Of a stretch of DNA of 64,000 bases, positions 29,323-40,131 are shown in pieces. The stretch is from contig OZ038378.1 in the NCBI GenBank assembly GCA_964036045.1, positions 158,480,576-158,544,575 on the forward strand, in the 5' to 3' direction. A program made the position numbers and the translations under genes. The first letter of the stretch is position 1, and every line of letters starts with the position of its first letter. The notes beneath the pieces are model-generated. The model searched no databases. It had not been told where the DNA came from and saw nothing but the letters and a program-made list of their open reading frames with translations. The stretch comes from Eutreptiella sp. 'Long Island Sound 2002' (Eukaryota; Euglenozoa; Euglenophyceae; Eutreptiales; Eutreptiaceae).

Positions 29323-30315
29323 CGACCGCTCTAATGCGGACGACTATCGCTGTATAAACAGCGTTTTAGTAAACGTCCTGACCAAGGGCCAGGGCGGAGC
29401 AATACTCCCAATGGAGGACACAAACCTCCAGGAGCTGGAAAAAAAAAGAAAATGTAACCAGCAGGGAGTGATTCCTGCGGTTTAGCGGAAGGGGTTGCGA
29501 TTTAGCAAGTGAAATTGTTAAAAATCGACGAAACCACGCGGGAAATCGTCATTTTTGGACATAACTCATAGTCGCAGACAAGCGCAAAGGAAGCGGACTC
29601 CAAGAAAAGGGTTGCGCAAGCGTAAACGGCTTTTGTAAAAGAAGGTATGAGCCGTAGTTTTTAGAGTTTTAAAGGTAATTTTTGCACAGTTGCATCAAAA
29701 TTTTTATAAACTTCAGAGAAAAGTATTCAAATTCAACCGACACCACAAAGCAGGTCAACAACCCACCTCTCAGGTATGTCAGTGTCATCTCACACACATG
29801 CATTGCGTTCGTGTTGGTTGTTTCGTCAAAACGTTAGGGTTGTCAACGCTGTGTTTTCGTTGGGGGTTCGGGTGTTCCTCCTCGTGCTCTGCACAGGTCA
29901 AAACAGGAATGAAAGGTATGCGATGCGAATGGAGCGCGCAGCGCGCACGTAGGGTTAGAATATGCGCTGTGCTCGCGATGCATGTGCCTAATCGAGGCAT
30001 TCACACGCTGTGACGCTTTACCTGTACCCCATATTCGCCCTTGTTTTCTTCTTCACAGGTAAGTAAAGAAAGCGCTTGTTCGTGTGTGTGGCCGTGGCGT
30101 TAAAGTAGGGTTGCTTAAAACGCTTAGGCTTGTTTTGTGTTCGCTTCATTCGGCATTCACACGATGCATGGTGAGTAAGGTAGGTTAGCCTAGGAGGAGC
30201 TCACCTCCTGGTTGAGTCAGCGTGGAATTGGTTTCGCCTCCCTTCCCTGCGTGCACATGATGCATTAAAGGGTAGGCCACGCGAATTGCGCACGGTAAAC
30301 CTTGTTTAGGTTACC

Positions 30316-30361
30316 CAGAGGCTCCTCGGTACGTTCTTTAAGAGAACCTGAGGAGTCTCTT
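30316..30361. other. Conserved covarying hairpin, D2 copy
   Basis: AGAGGCTCCTC pairs with GAGGAGTCTCT. Compared with C1, one base pair has changed from G-C to A-T on both arms. Confidence 0.5.
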
Positions 30362-31241
30362 AAAGCTTGCTTGCTTGACAGGGGAGCTGATCCGTCAGCG
30401 TGTTTGCGGACAGTGTATTATAGGTCACACTGAGAAGGGTATAATACGGGGAGTGTGGCTTGGTTCCTCCGCCGCAAACACCCCTTCATTTGCCTTTGCT
30501 TTACAGGTGGGAGAGGTTAAGTGTGACTGGTGCACGCAGCAGCTGCCTTCGGCGGCTATCCATTTTTCTGCCCCAGCAAAACAGGGGCGCTGATCACAAA
30601 TCAAATGACTGTGCCTCAGCCAGGACTGGCGAGGGCAGTTCGACTTCAAGGACATCTGCGCTGTGCACGCAACGAGAGCACCCCTTCCCTCCAAGCCCTA
30701 GCAGGGGAAACGCGTTGTGGCGTCCCCTGTTAGGCCACAGTTGCTTAGCAGCGCTGTGTTCTCTTGTCTTCTTCACAGGAGGGCCATTAGGGCCCGAGAC
30801 TTCCTCGACAGCAGCCCCAAGTAGCGTGTGTAGGGGTTAGGGTCAGCAGGCCTGGCAGGACCGGAGTGCAAGTGATGAGTGCTCACCCTGCCTTCGAAGG
30901 CCGGTGCTGGCGTTAGTGAGTGTAGTGTAGTGGTGTCTCCTGTCCCGCGTGCTTTTCCTCGTGGGCAGGGGAGTGCGTTAGCTTTTGGCCTGTAGCAAAA
31001 ATGGGCGTTTTGTATGCCCTTAGCACACTTGGCCACCCCTCCCCTCTAGTAGGTAGGGCTTTTGCCGTCCTACCCCAAGGATGGGCGCCAGCACAGAAAT
31101 TGGGCGCCATAGGAGTGGTAATAGTACCTGATTAGGACCTTCGGTCCGACGTCAGCGAAGCCCGGTCTCCGGGAGCCACGCTGGGGAGAGAAGTGAGACA
31201 CATACAGACATACGTAGCACACTTAGGGGTATGGTAAACCC

Positions 31242-31568
31242 TGTAACGAAGGGTAGAACCCCATGGGTTGTTGTGGTTTGTTTCTTGGGAACTGGACTGC
31301 ACTCCTGTGCCTCTTTGTTTCTCAAAATCCGAAATCCAAAATCCCAATCGACAAACCTCGCAGGATCTTTAGACGGGGCACCAATAATAACACAATCTCG
31401 AAGACATAAACCCTGTTCAAAGAACGAAGTATCTTACAGCGCTCATTCACAGTTGGCATTCGATGCTTCTTTATTATTCACAGACTGTCAGCGCGATTGC
31501 GACTGCGACTTGCGATTTGCGCGCTGTTGCGCTGCGCTGTTGCGCTGCTGCTGTTCGAAGCCATAACA
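31242..31568 (-). repeat. B 3' LTR (left limit approximate)
   Basis: The inner edge is clear: element-strand TGTTATGGCTTCG follows a G7 polypurine tract. The outer edge is set at TGTAAC (31242), because it gives TG...CA ends and lies where homology to C1's 3' region is lost. Only one copy is visible, so the length of 327 bp is tentative. Confidence 0.5.
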
Positions 31569-31570
31569 CT

Positions 31571-31600
31571 ACCCCCCCGTTGAGACCTTGAAGAGGTCTC
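31571..31600 (-). promoter_or_regulatory. B polypurine tract with flanking hairpin
   Basis: Element-strand GGGGGGG lies just before TAG and the LTR. Directly upstream, GAGACCTTGAAGAGGTCTC (31582-31600) is a 7-bp perfect inverted repeat. Confidence 0.6.
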
Positions 31601-32139
31601 ACTCACCTGGGCGGGCGTCACAATGTCGAATCAGAGCAGGCCCAGACAGAAAAATTTTTTTTTGGGCCTCGACATGTGTTGGCTACAGAAGCATAACAGT
31701 GGACCAATCCTGGTCGAAACAGTGGACCAATTCTGGTCGAAATCACACACCGAGGTGCAGTCATGGGACACCCGTCGTCAGCGCCTCATTCACACGCCGT
31801 GTTCGACTTTGCCACGGCTGCGGCTTTCGGCGGAAGCTGCAGAAGACAACCTCGCCAGGCACACTGCACGGGCGCTGTACCCGCAGCAAGGCTGTGGGCA
31901 CGTCGAACCATAACATACCATAACATCGAAGCTCGATGCTCAGCAGACCAACAGGCCTATACATCTGTCAGCTCGACAGGACATATGGAGGCAGTCGATA
32001 CCATTAATGGCATCCAGACTGTCGAATAAGCCATTACTTGGCATCCAGACTGTCGAATCAGCCATTACTTGGCATCCAGACTGTCGAATCAGCCATTACT
32101 TGGCATCCAGACATGTCGAATCAGCACAGACATGTCGAA
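31601..32139 (-). other. B 3' non-coding region with tandem repeats
   Basis: No gene. It holds a 23-24 bp duplication (CAGTGGACCAAT(C/T)CTGGTCGAAA at about 31698-31743) and the 31-bp repeat at 32008-32125. TCGA is dense. Confidence 0.65.
32008..32125 (+). repeat. 31-bp tandem repeat in element B
   Basis: Three full units beginning TGGCATCCAGACTGTCGAAT at 32008, 32039 and 32070, and a partial fourth at 32101. Units two and three are identical. Confidence 0.85.
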
Positions 32140-35100
32140 TCAGCAGTCCGTGCCCCACGTGAACGTGTACGAACGACCCACGGGAAGCCGACATAGTTCA
32201 TGCACTTCCTTTAGTGTCTCGACGCCAGCCATGAACTTGAATGTGTCATGACCCGTATAGTGTCGACGGATATCACTGTCGAGGGCACGCTTCTGAATCA
32301 GGATACCAGATCGATGGTTCAGCAATCGAAGGTTGGGATCACCAGGTCGGTCGTCGACGGGGCACTTGTGCTGGAATACGAAGACATGTTCACGGGCAAG
32401 CGCTCGAAATTGTCCAGGTCCCAGTGTTTGTGCCCTGGTCGAATAGAAGTCCCAGAGGGTCGACGGTTTCCAAACGTCCTCACTCCACAGATCGGCCCGA
32501 TTGGTGACCTCGAAGGAGTATCCGTCATGTCGACCAGTAGACCACCGATAGGTTTCCTTCGAACCAGTCCCAGCGGCCATGCTGTGGTAGAACTGACCGG
32601 TTCGCGTATTGACTCGCCACCACGGCGTGTCGGCAATCGAAATTCGTCGTACGACAATGACGGCGCTGATGTCGTCCTTCTCAGGGCCGAGGGCATATCG
32701 GTCGACGATCTCAAGCGTGTCGGTTCGAGAACCTTCTTCTTGGAGTCGACCGAGGTGTTGATGGACATAGTGGCCGTCAGCGAGGGAACTCTGCAGAGCG
32801 AATCGAACCGCTTCTGCAGTCACAAGGCTCGAAGCCGTGTCAACAATGACCGCTTCGAGGACTTGGTCTCGGCAGCTGACCTTGCGTCGATGTGCAGCCT
32901 TAAAGTCTTCGTGGATCGGCGTGAGGTACTTGAAGAACGGGATGTCGAAGTGGTGCTGATAGGCATTCTACTCCATCGACAAGAACCGGTGTTCGAGGGG
33001 GTCCGGGTGGAACGGGTCGCTCGCAGGCGAGTCGGTTTTCTCGATCTCCTCCCGTTCGTCAGCATAGACGTCCCTTCGAAACTTGACCGTCCGACGCCAA
33101 CGTTGTCCATCTTGGTATCCGGCCTCGAAGGGGGACATGAGGTATGTCGAGGTACCCAGGCGTCGAACCAAATCGGGGGCATCCACGAAAGGGAAAAGAT
33201 TGACATACTCTTCATTCGATGAGTGAAGGGCAGCAACTCGTCGGATTGCCCTATCGAAGTCGTGGTACCCGAGTCGTCCGGGTCCAGTCTGGTAGATCGT
33301 CGCCAACTGGACAAGGTCGATGGGGGCGCCTGGTGCGACGGCGTTGTACGCGTAGGGTTCGATCTGTTCTCCGAGTCGAAAGTATTCCTGGAGCTGGACC
33401 GCAAGGTCCTGTGTTCGATGTGGAGCGCACCCATATCGCTTATACCCAAGTCGAGAGGTGCCTCGAAGGCCGCGCAGTTGGTGTCGGCGAAGAAGCAATC
33501 GACTTTGTACGCAAGGAAGGGGGCTCGATCTTCGAAGAGCCAGTCGTTCGCCTGGCAAACCTTTTGAAGATCACGGATAACTCCCATAATCGAAACAGCA
33601 ACGGGAGCTTCTCGTCTCATCCTTTCGTGGGTCCAGAAGCGTCGATACTTGAAGATCAGGTCGATCCCATCCGCAACGTTTATCAGGTCGTCGATACCCG
33701 AGATCTCTCGATGCATGCGGTTGAGTCGAGCAATTTGACTCGGCAGGATATGTTCGGTGAGGTCTTGTTGGAATCCATAATCGAGCTCTTCATCATAATG
33801 TCGCCATTTCATGAGGGCCGTTCGAAAGTTTTGACAAGCCACTTCGATTTTTGTATACCATTGGTATCCTGGCTTACCACCAAGGTTTCCACGCTCATCG
33901 AAAGACGTGTCAGGGGCACTTCGAGCCAATTCGTACGGGAATGGTGCGGTTCGACCCCAACTGTCGATGCAGATGGTCTTGCCCAACTCGACAATGGCGG
34001 CATTTGCGTTCGACACGACTTCATAGTGTTTCTCGCTCAGGAACGTGTGCGGCTTTCGAAGACCAGCCATGGTACTCGACGCAATAGTGAGTACCGATGG
34101 TTCGAGCTTAGTGTACTCCGTCTTCATCGGATCATCTTCATGTGTCCCAAATCGATAGGGTGGCTTCAATCCGAACGTTCCCAAGTGTCGAAGTTCGTCG
34201 ATGGTCTCGATTTCATGATTGTACTGCGGCATGTTGTAGGGCTGCCATTTCGACTCCGGCACCGGCACAGAATCGTAGCTGGGTGGTGCTGTCGACCGCG
34301 CGGGTTCGTAAGAATATTCTGCTTCGTCGTCGGACTCGAGTGGCCAGGGTTCAGCGTCGTAGTTGTAGTCATCGTCGTGGTAATAGGAGTCGGCGTCGTG
34401 GTAGTAGCAGTCGGACTGGTTCGTTCGAGTAGAAGCTTGTGTTTTCGGGGCATTCGAATGCCAGGATTGGTCGACCCAGTCGTCTTCGACTTTCGGCTCT
34501 CCGGTACCCGGATCCTCTCTGGATGACCTCGATGTCCAGGTGTTCGGCCTCGATGTCCAAGAACTGTCGACCCATCCGGGCGCTGAACAGAAGAAGGAAG
34601 AGCAGTCGTCGTACCCCGTGTAGCAAGCAAGATCTTCATCATCAGAATCGAACCAGTCAGGGCTTGAGCACCGCTCTCGAAAGTATTCTGCATCGACCGG
34701 GGGAGGGGGCCCGTACAGCTTACAGAGTTCCGGCGGCATGTTGGGTGGAGTCCCTCCCTTCGTCGGTTCCAGAACAGGCAAGCTGGCCAGGGCTATCTCG
34801 AGCACTTCCAAGCCTTCGGCGCCTCCTGTTATGATGGTTCGTCCACTCGGCGCTATTCCCGCAAATTTCCCGCGAGGGAACACACCTCCCTTGCCTCCTT
34901 TCGACGGGCCTCCTTTTCCTTTCGAGCTCCCAGCATATGCCGACTGGCTGTAGTGCGGCGGTTCGAATGGATCGAGAGGTCGATTCGGACGAGTTGGCGC
35001 TGATGCTACCGACAAGCAGCGGCCAGTTGAAGTCGTCCTCGCTGGGGGTTCGATCGCGTCCACATCGATGACGTTCGACGATGTCGCTCGAGAAGGCGGA

Positions 35101-35177
35101 GGTCGAGAGGAAGCTCGGGGCGTCCGGGATGTAGTACCATAGGCGGAGGCTCCGGTGTTCGACCCGGAACCTCGCAT
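32140..35177 (-). pseudogene. Element B third ORF, unrecognised protein, two lesions
   Basis: ATG at 35177, 50 bp after the pol stop and in a different frame. About 1,012 codons would be open but for a frameshift near 33415 (coherent protein moves from one frame to the next after ...GALHIEHR) and one TAG at 32970-32968. The first ~200 residues are low-complexity, rich in Ser, Pro, Gly and Asp (SSKGKGGPSKGGKGG, then Asp/Tyr clusters such as YYHDADSYYHDDDYNYD). From about residue 330 the protein looks globular, with many Trp, Tyr and charged residues (KPGYQWYTKIEVACQNFRTA, EELDYGFQQDLTEH). No signal peptide or membrane segment is visible, so it does not look like an envelope protein, and no known fold is recognised. 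A captured host gene or a structural accessory protein are both possible. Confidence 0.6.
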
Positions 35178-35226
35178 GAGTTTTTCGAAAAACCACGCTG
35201 CAGAGAAGAGTAAGAGTGTTACTCAG

Positions 35227-38200
35227 TTACTCAGGGTGGAGTCGAAGGAACTCAAGGTACACAGGATCCTCCTCTAGAGCCTTGCTCGACTCCCAAGACC
35301 ATGTGTCGTCATCCCATGCACAACGGTACAGGAATGTGAGGCGCTTTTTAGATCCCACTCGACGTCTAGCCACAATCTTGACAAGTCGAGGAGATTCTCC
35401 AGTTTTGACAAGGGGCATCGGAAACTCCCACACCGGCTGTCCCTCTCGATGGACGTAGGGTTTTATGCTGTCTCGATTGAAAACTCGCAACCCATCGAAG
35501 GGGGCAGGGATGTCCAGTTTGACATTCTCGCCCTTGTTCAGTACCTCGAGTATTTTGTAAGGGCCGCACCAGACAACATCGAGTTTCCCTTTATGTCGAT
35601 ATTCAGGCACCAACACCCACCATCGTTCACCGACTTCAGGCACTCGAACGTGTCGGTCCATTTGCAGGACCACATGCATCTGGCGTCGACGTTCCTCGGC
35701 AAGCATTGCACGGACAGAATCGAAGGTACGTTCCGCTCGTTGCATGTAATCATTCACGGTCGATGGTTCATGTGCATGAGAAGTCATTCGGGGAAAATCC
35801 AATGGAAAATGGGGTGTTCGTCCTTCATCTATCTCGAACGGGGATAGTCGAAGACTATTGGATGTCAGGTTGTCGAACTGGATTTCGGCGAACAGGAGGT
35901 CGACATCCCACTCGTTGTTGCCGAAGATGCCGTGTGTACGCAGGCGCTGGAGGATGGACCGATTGCTGCGCTCCGCCAGGCCATTGCCTCGAGGGCGGTT
36001 GGCCACTGTTTGATGCATCTCAATCTTGAAGCGCTGGGCCAACTCCTTCCACGCCTGAGACTCGAACAGCTTGTCTCGGTCAGAAACAATTTGTCGAGGG
36101 CATCCTTTCAATCGAATAACCTCACGTAGGAACACATAGATGAGGTCGTCGGCTGTCATATCCTTGCGACAAGGGATGAACATTCCACGCTTGGAGAATC
36201 GGTCGACTACAGTCATGATGGCATCATGGCCCCTTGTGGTCGGCGGCAATCCCGAAACCCAATCGATGGACACACTGTGCCATTTGGTGTCGGGCACCGG
36301 CAAGGGTCTTGGGACTCTGGCGGTGTCGACTCGTCTTGATTTCGCCGCTTGACAGACATCGCAACTTAGTATGTATCGCTCGACATAGTGTCGTAGGTGT
36401 GAACATACATAGTCGCGCTTAATCAGGGCTATGGTTCGAAGGACTCCTGAGTGGCCATAGAACTCCGACTGTTGATACATAGCCACAATCGACGTAACCA
36501 GCGTTCGGGGGACAAGCACACGTCTGCCCATCATCGACAAATGGAAGAATTTGCCATCATCGAAGGACAACTTGGCATCTCGAAGCTGGTGTCGTGCCGC
36601 AGGGCTTCGAATTGCGACTTCGTAGATGTGTTTCGTCCGGGGGTCCTCCCGATAGGCTGTCGCCCACACAGCTGTCGAAGTCAAGTCTTTGCACTGATAA
36701 TGTCGATGTACTCGGCGGTGTGTACCCTTAAGACTCGAAGGGTACGGCGTGTTCGACCAAACCTTCGGCAAGGGAACCGATTGCCACGTGCCGTCACGGT
36801 GACGTCGACAGCGAATCAGTTCCGCCATGGTCGGTGCGTATCGAAGTTCATTGCCAAAGGTGACTCGAAGGGGGCGATCCATGCTTACATCGGGGAGGTC
36901 GTCGGTGTCAGTAGACGTGTCTGTCTCATTGCCAGCCTCATCGAGATGCATGTTTGGTTGGTGTGAATTCTCAGCCATGATCTCGTCCGATGGTGCTGGA
37001 TCCAGTCTCAGGTCCTCCGGCTCCGCAGTTGTCGCGCTCAACGGTCGCGGCTCCAGGTCCTCCGGCTCGACGGCGGGTTCGGTGTCGAATTGGAGGGCTG
37101 GTTCCGCAAGCTCATCTGCGTCAAGTTCCTTCCCCACGGAGCGTCCGCTTCGTAGTGAAACGTACAGGTGGTCGTACGGCTGGGGCCACACCTCGTCATG
37201 AGAGAATGAGTCTTCGAGTACATGTAGGAACTCATCGACAGGTTCTCCTTCCGGTGAAGCCCAATCTTCGACCAGGGGAATTGCGAAAGCCCGTGTACGT
37301 GTAGCATTTTCGATCTCCATCAACTGCCGCGAAGTTAGACGAGAGCAGGCATCTGCCGCAGGGTTCTCGAGGCCCGGCACGTACCACAACGTCAGGTTGT
37401 ATTCCTCGAGGAATTGGGACCATCGTGCTTGCCGTGGTGTCAGCGGTCGAGGACAGGTCTTGAGATATCGAAGACTTTCGTGGTCAGTGTGCACGTGCAC
37501 CTGCTGCGGTCCTCGAAGTAGGTGAAACCATTGTTTCAAGGCTAATACGATGGCCAACAACTCCTGTTCTGGAATCGGGTATCGAGTTTCGGCAGGCTGC
37601 ATTTTCCGCGACATGAAGGCAATAGGTCGAAGATGTCCCTTGTACTTCCCATGCGCACATCGTTGCGCCAGCGTAGCACCCACGCAGTCTTTCGAAGCGT
37701 CTGTGTACAGGTGATACGGCTGTCGGGGGTCGATAGCACTGAGATGTGTCGCGCTGAACATCGCCTGCTTCAGCTTGTCGAAGGAAGCTTGGTGGACGGC
37801 TGTCCATTCCCACTCGAAGTCTGCCTTAAACATTGCAGTCAGAGGGGCTGCGACAGCTTGGAACCCTTCGACAAACTGCTGGTAAAATCCACACAATCCA
37901 ATGAACTGTCGAACTTCATGGACCGTAGTTGGTGGAGGCCAACCTCGAATGACCTTGATCTTTTCGGGGTCCATGTGTACTCCATCTTGGTCGATGATGT
38001 ATCCGCAGAAGGGCACTCGACTCTGAAAGAATGTGGATTTATCGATGCAGGGGAAGAGCTGGTGCTCACGGAGTAGTTCATGTACCAGGTCGAGGTGTCG
38101 TTGGTGTTCGTCCGCATCCTTCGAGAAGACGAGGATGTCGTCAATGTACACCCATACAAAGATCCCCAAGTGGTCTCGAAGGGCATCATTCACGACGCGT

Positions 38201-39583
38201 TGGAACGTCGATGGCGCATTGCAGAGGCCAAAGGGCATAACAACCCACTCGAAGGCGCCAAATTGTGTGTTGAAGGCGGTTTTCTCGATATCTTCGTCTT
38301 GAATTCGGATCTGGTGGAACCCACTAACAAGGTCAACCTTTGAGAATACGGTGGAACCCCCCAGTGTACTCAAGATGGATTGGATCGATGGCAAAGGATA
38401 TCGATCTCGTACAGTTCGTGTATTCAACGCTCGGTAGTCGACGCACATACGCCATTTACCATTCGCTTTCTTCACCAGTAGGCAACCCGCTCCGTATGGA
38501 CTCGAGGATGGTCTGATGCGACCAGATCGATGCAACTTGTCCAATTGCCGTCGAAGTTCATCTAGTTGGCTCGGATCCATTTTGTAAGGGTGTACCCACG
38601 GTGGATTTTCTTCCGAATCGAGTCGTATTCGATGATCTCTTCCAGGTCGATGCGGAGGTAGGTCTCCATATTCCGCTTTCTCCCGGTCGTAGAGGTCCGC
38701 CCACTTGTGTAATCGACTCGGTAGTTTGCGTCGAACAGGGTCAAGCCCGTCATCATTGCCATCACTGGCTTGCATCTTATACATTTCATCGACCGGCACT
38801 GCTGGTCGAGGCATGCAACACAAAAATACTCGATCTCCCGTGAGATCAGATCGACGGATCTCTCTTTTGAGTTTCGGCAACGAAATGTACTCAATCTCCA
38901 TATCGCTGCACTCCTCATCGGTGATACCATCTTCCGTTTCGGACTCATCGTACGTGTCAGTACTGCGCTGAACGTGTGTCGACGAGTGTAGGTCAGGGTG
39001 TTCGTTGGCATGTGGGGTAGGATTCCCAACCGGACTCGCTTTCGAGGAACTGGATGAAAGTATCGAAAGAAGGTCCAGCTTTGAAGCTGCTTGAAACTGT
39101 AGCTGGGTGGAATGTCGTGATTCGCCAAAAGACAACCGGTACGAAATCGAACCATGTTGGATGTCGGCGTATCGCTCCTTCCAGTTGACAGTTGGATTGT
39201 AGCTTCGAAGCCATGGTAGTCCAAGCACTACTTCCGGCAAAATCTCCAAGACCTTGAAGTGATGACGAAATACAAGCTCTCCAACTCGAACATAAGCTCG
39301 CGTGTAGTACCGTACTTCGACTTGGACACCTCCTGCTGTCAAGACATGTCCAGGGTTTCTCAGTTTATAGAGGGGAAGTCGCGCCCTCTTTGCTGTTTGC
39401 ATCGACATAAAGTCACTGGTCGCTCCACAGTCGACCAACAGTTCCACGCTGGAGTCAAAGGAGTCTTCACGACATGCGCAAATGCGCCCTCGAACCGTGA
39501 ACAGAGACGCATGCTCAGGTTCGGTTCCTTCGACAGTGACACTTTCAAGCGTCGAATTCTTTTCAGGTTTATTGGTGCTGGTG
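35227..39583 (-). CDS. pol: B Pol: protease, RT, RNase H, integrase, chromodomain-like tail
   Basis: Intact frame of about 1,450 codons belonging to B. Protease: VDCGATSDFM. RT: VDYRALNTRTVRDRYPLPS, MPFGLCNAPSTFQ, and YIDD (38148-38137). RNase H: YTDAS, IPEQELLAI, HTDHESLRYL and AADACSR. Integrase: HSGVLRT and CDVCQ finger, SIDWVSGLP, VSDRDKLFES and GLAERSN giving D,D35E, then GPYKILEV, a GPY/F module. The last 50 residues (FLYRCAWDDDTWSWES) look like a degenerate chromodomain. The frame runs without a stop through the A2 3' LTR to an ATG at 39747. It also joins in phase, across the A2 insertion, with the open frame that overlaps the end of gag (50937 to 50601). Confidence 0.9.
39579..39583 (+). 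repeat. A2 target-site duplication, left
   Basis: TGGTG, repeated at 50601-50605 on the other side of A2. Confidence 0.85.
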
Positions 39584-40116
39584 TGAAAGTGCTGCCCTAG
39601 GTTGTTGATGGTGCCGGAGGGCTCAGGGCCGGCAAGACCGGGGGGGCAGGCACGCGAGGAGTCGACCTGAACGCTGCTGTTGGGGGCAGAACCGGATACA
39701 CGGACACCAACGGAGGCGAGAGCGGCAACAACAGAAGCAAGATCCATGCTGATTGTTATCCGGCAAAAAATCCCAGTCTATGAAGAAAATTGATGCGGAT
39801 TATCCTAAGTACATCTGAGTGTCCATATCTGTCTGAAAAGATTTATATAAATCCGATTGTGAAAAAATATTTGGCTGATTTGGCTTCGGGCGCGCATCAG
39901 CGGCAATTGGCGATTCCAGGTAAATGATCGGAACGCGACGGATTTACGATGAATGGACCGCGGAATCAGATCCGGCACATCAGAAATATATAGGTCTGAT
40001 CCTGAGACTGAGCTGCGGGGCGGCGATTCCGCCGAAGCAGAGAAAATGACCAAAATGTAGCCAATCTGGGGCAGATCTGTGAAAATCTGAGCAGATGGGG
40101 GTTAGCCGCACTTACA
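39584..40116 (-). repeat. A2 3' LTR
   Basis: 533 bp. Element-strand TGTAAGTGCGGCTAAC to GCACTTTCA. Its internal ATG (39747) reads in frame into B's pol. Confidence 0.88.
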
Positions 40117-40131
40117 CTCCCCCTCCAAAAA
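40117..40131 (-). promoter_or_regulatory. A2 polypurine tract
   Basis: Element-strand TTTTTGGAGGGGGAG next to the 3' LTR. Confidence 0.8.

Larger units (their letters stand above)
29027..31241 (-). other. D2 3' non-coding region
   Basis: No convincing gene. The part at 30265-31210 is close to 5875-6900 of C1, over 90% by eye for 30370-30520, including the hairpin at 30316-30361. The part at 29027-29700 is AT-richer and carries a tRNA-like segment. Homology to C1 stops near where C1 pol ends, and element B begins there. Confidence 0.58.

Noticed and set aside
29690-30013. Open frames in D2's 3' region as small genes
   Set aside because: They are not conserved in the aligned C1 region and show no domain or plausible start context.
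32008-32125. CRISPR array
   Set aside because: Units are contiguous with no unique spacers, in a eukaryotic retrotransposon.
32241-34526. Long plus-strand frames across the third ORF of B
   Set aside because: Composition is that of an antisense shadow (Arg/Val/Ser-rich). The minus strand gives a coherent globular protein across two lesions.
39584-39747. Residues 1-54 of the 1,506-codon frame as part of B's protease
   Set aside because: They are A2 LTR sequence, identical in phase to the start of A Gag. B pol proper begins at the TGGTG duplication.
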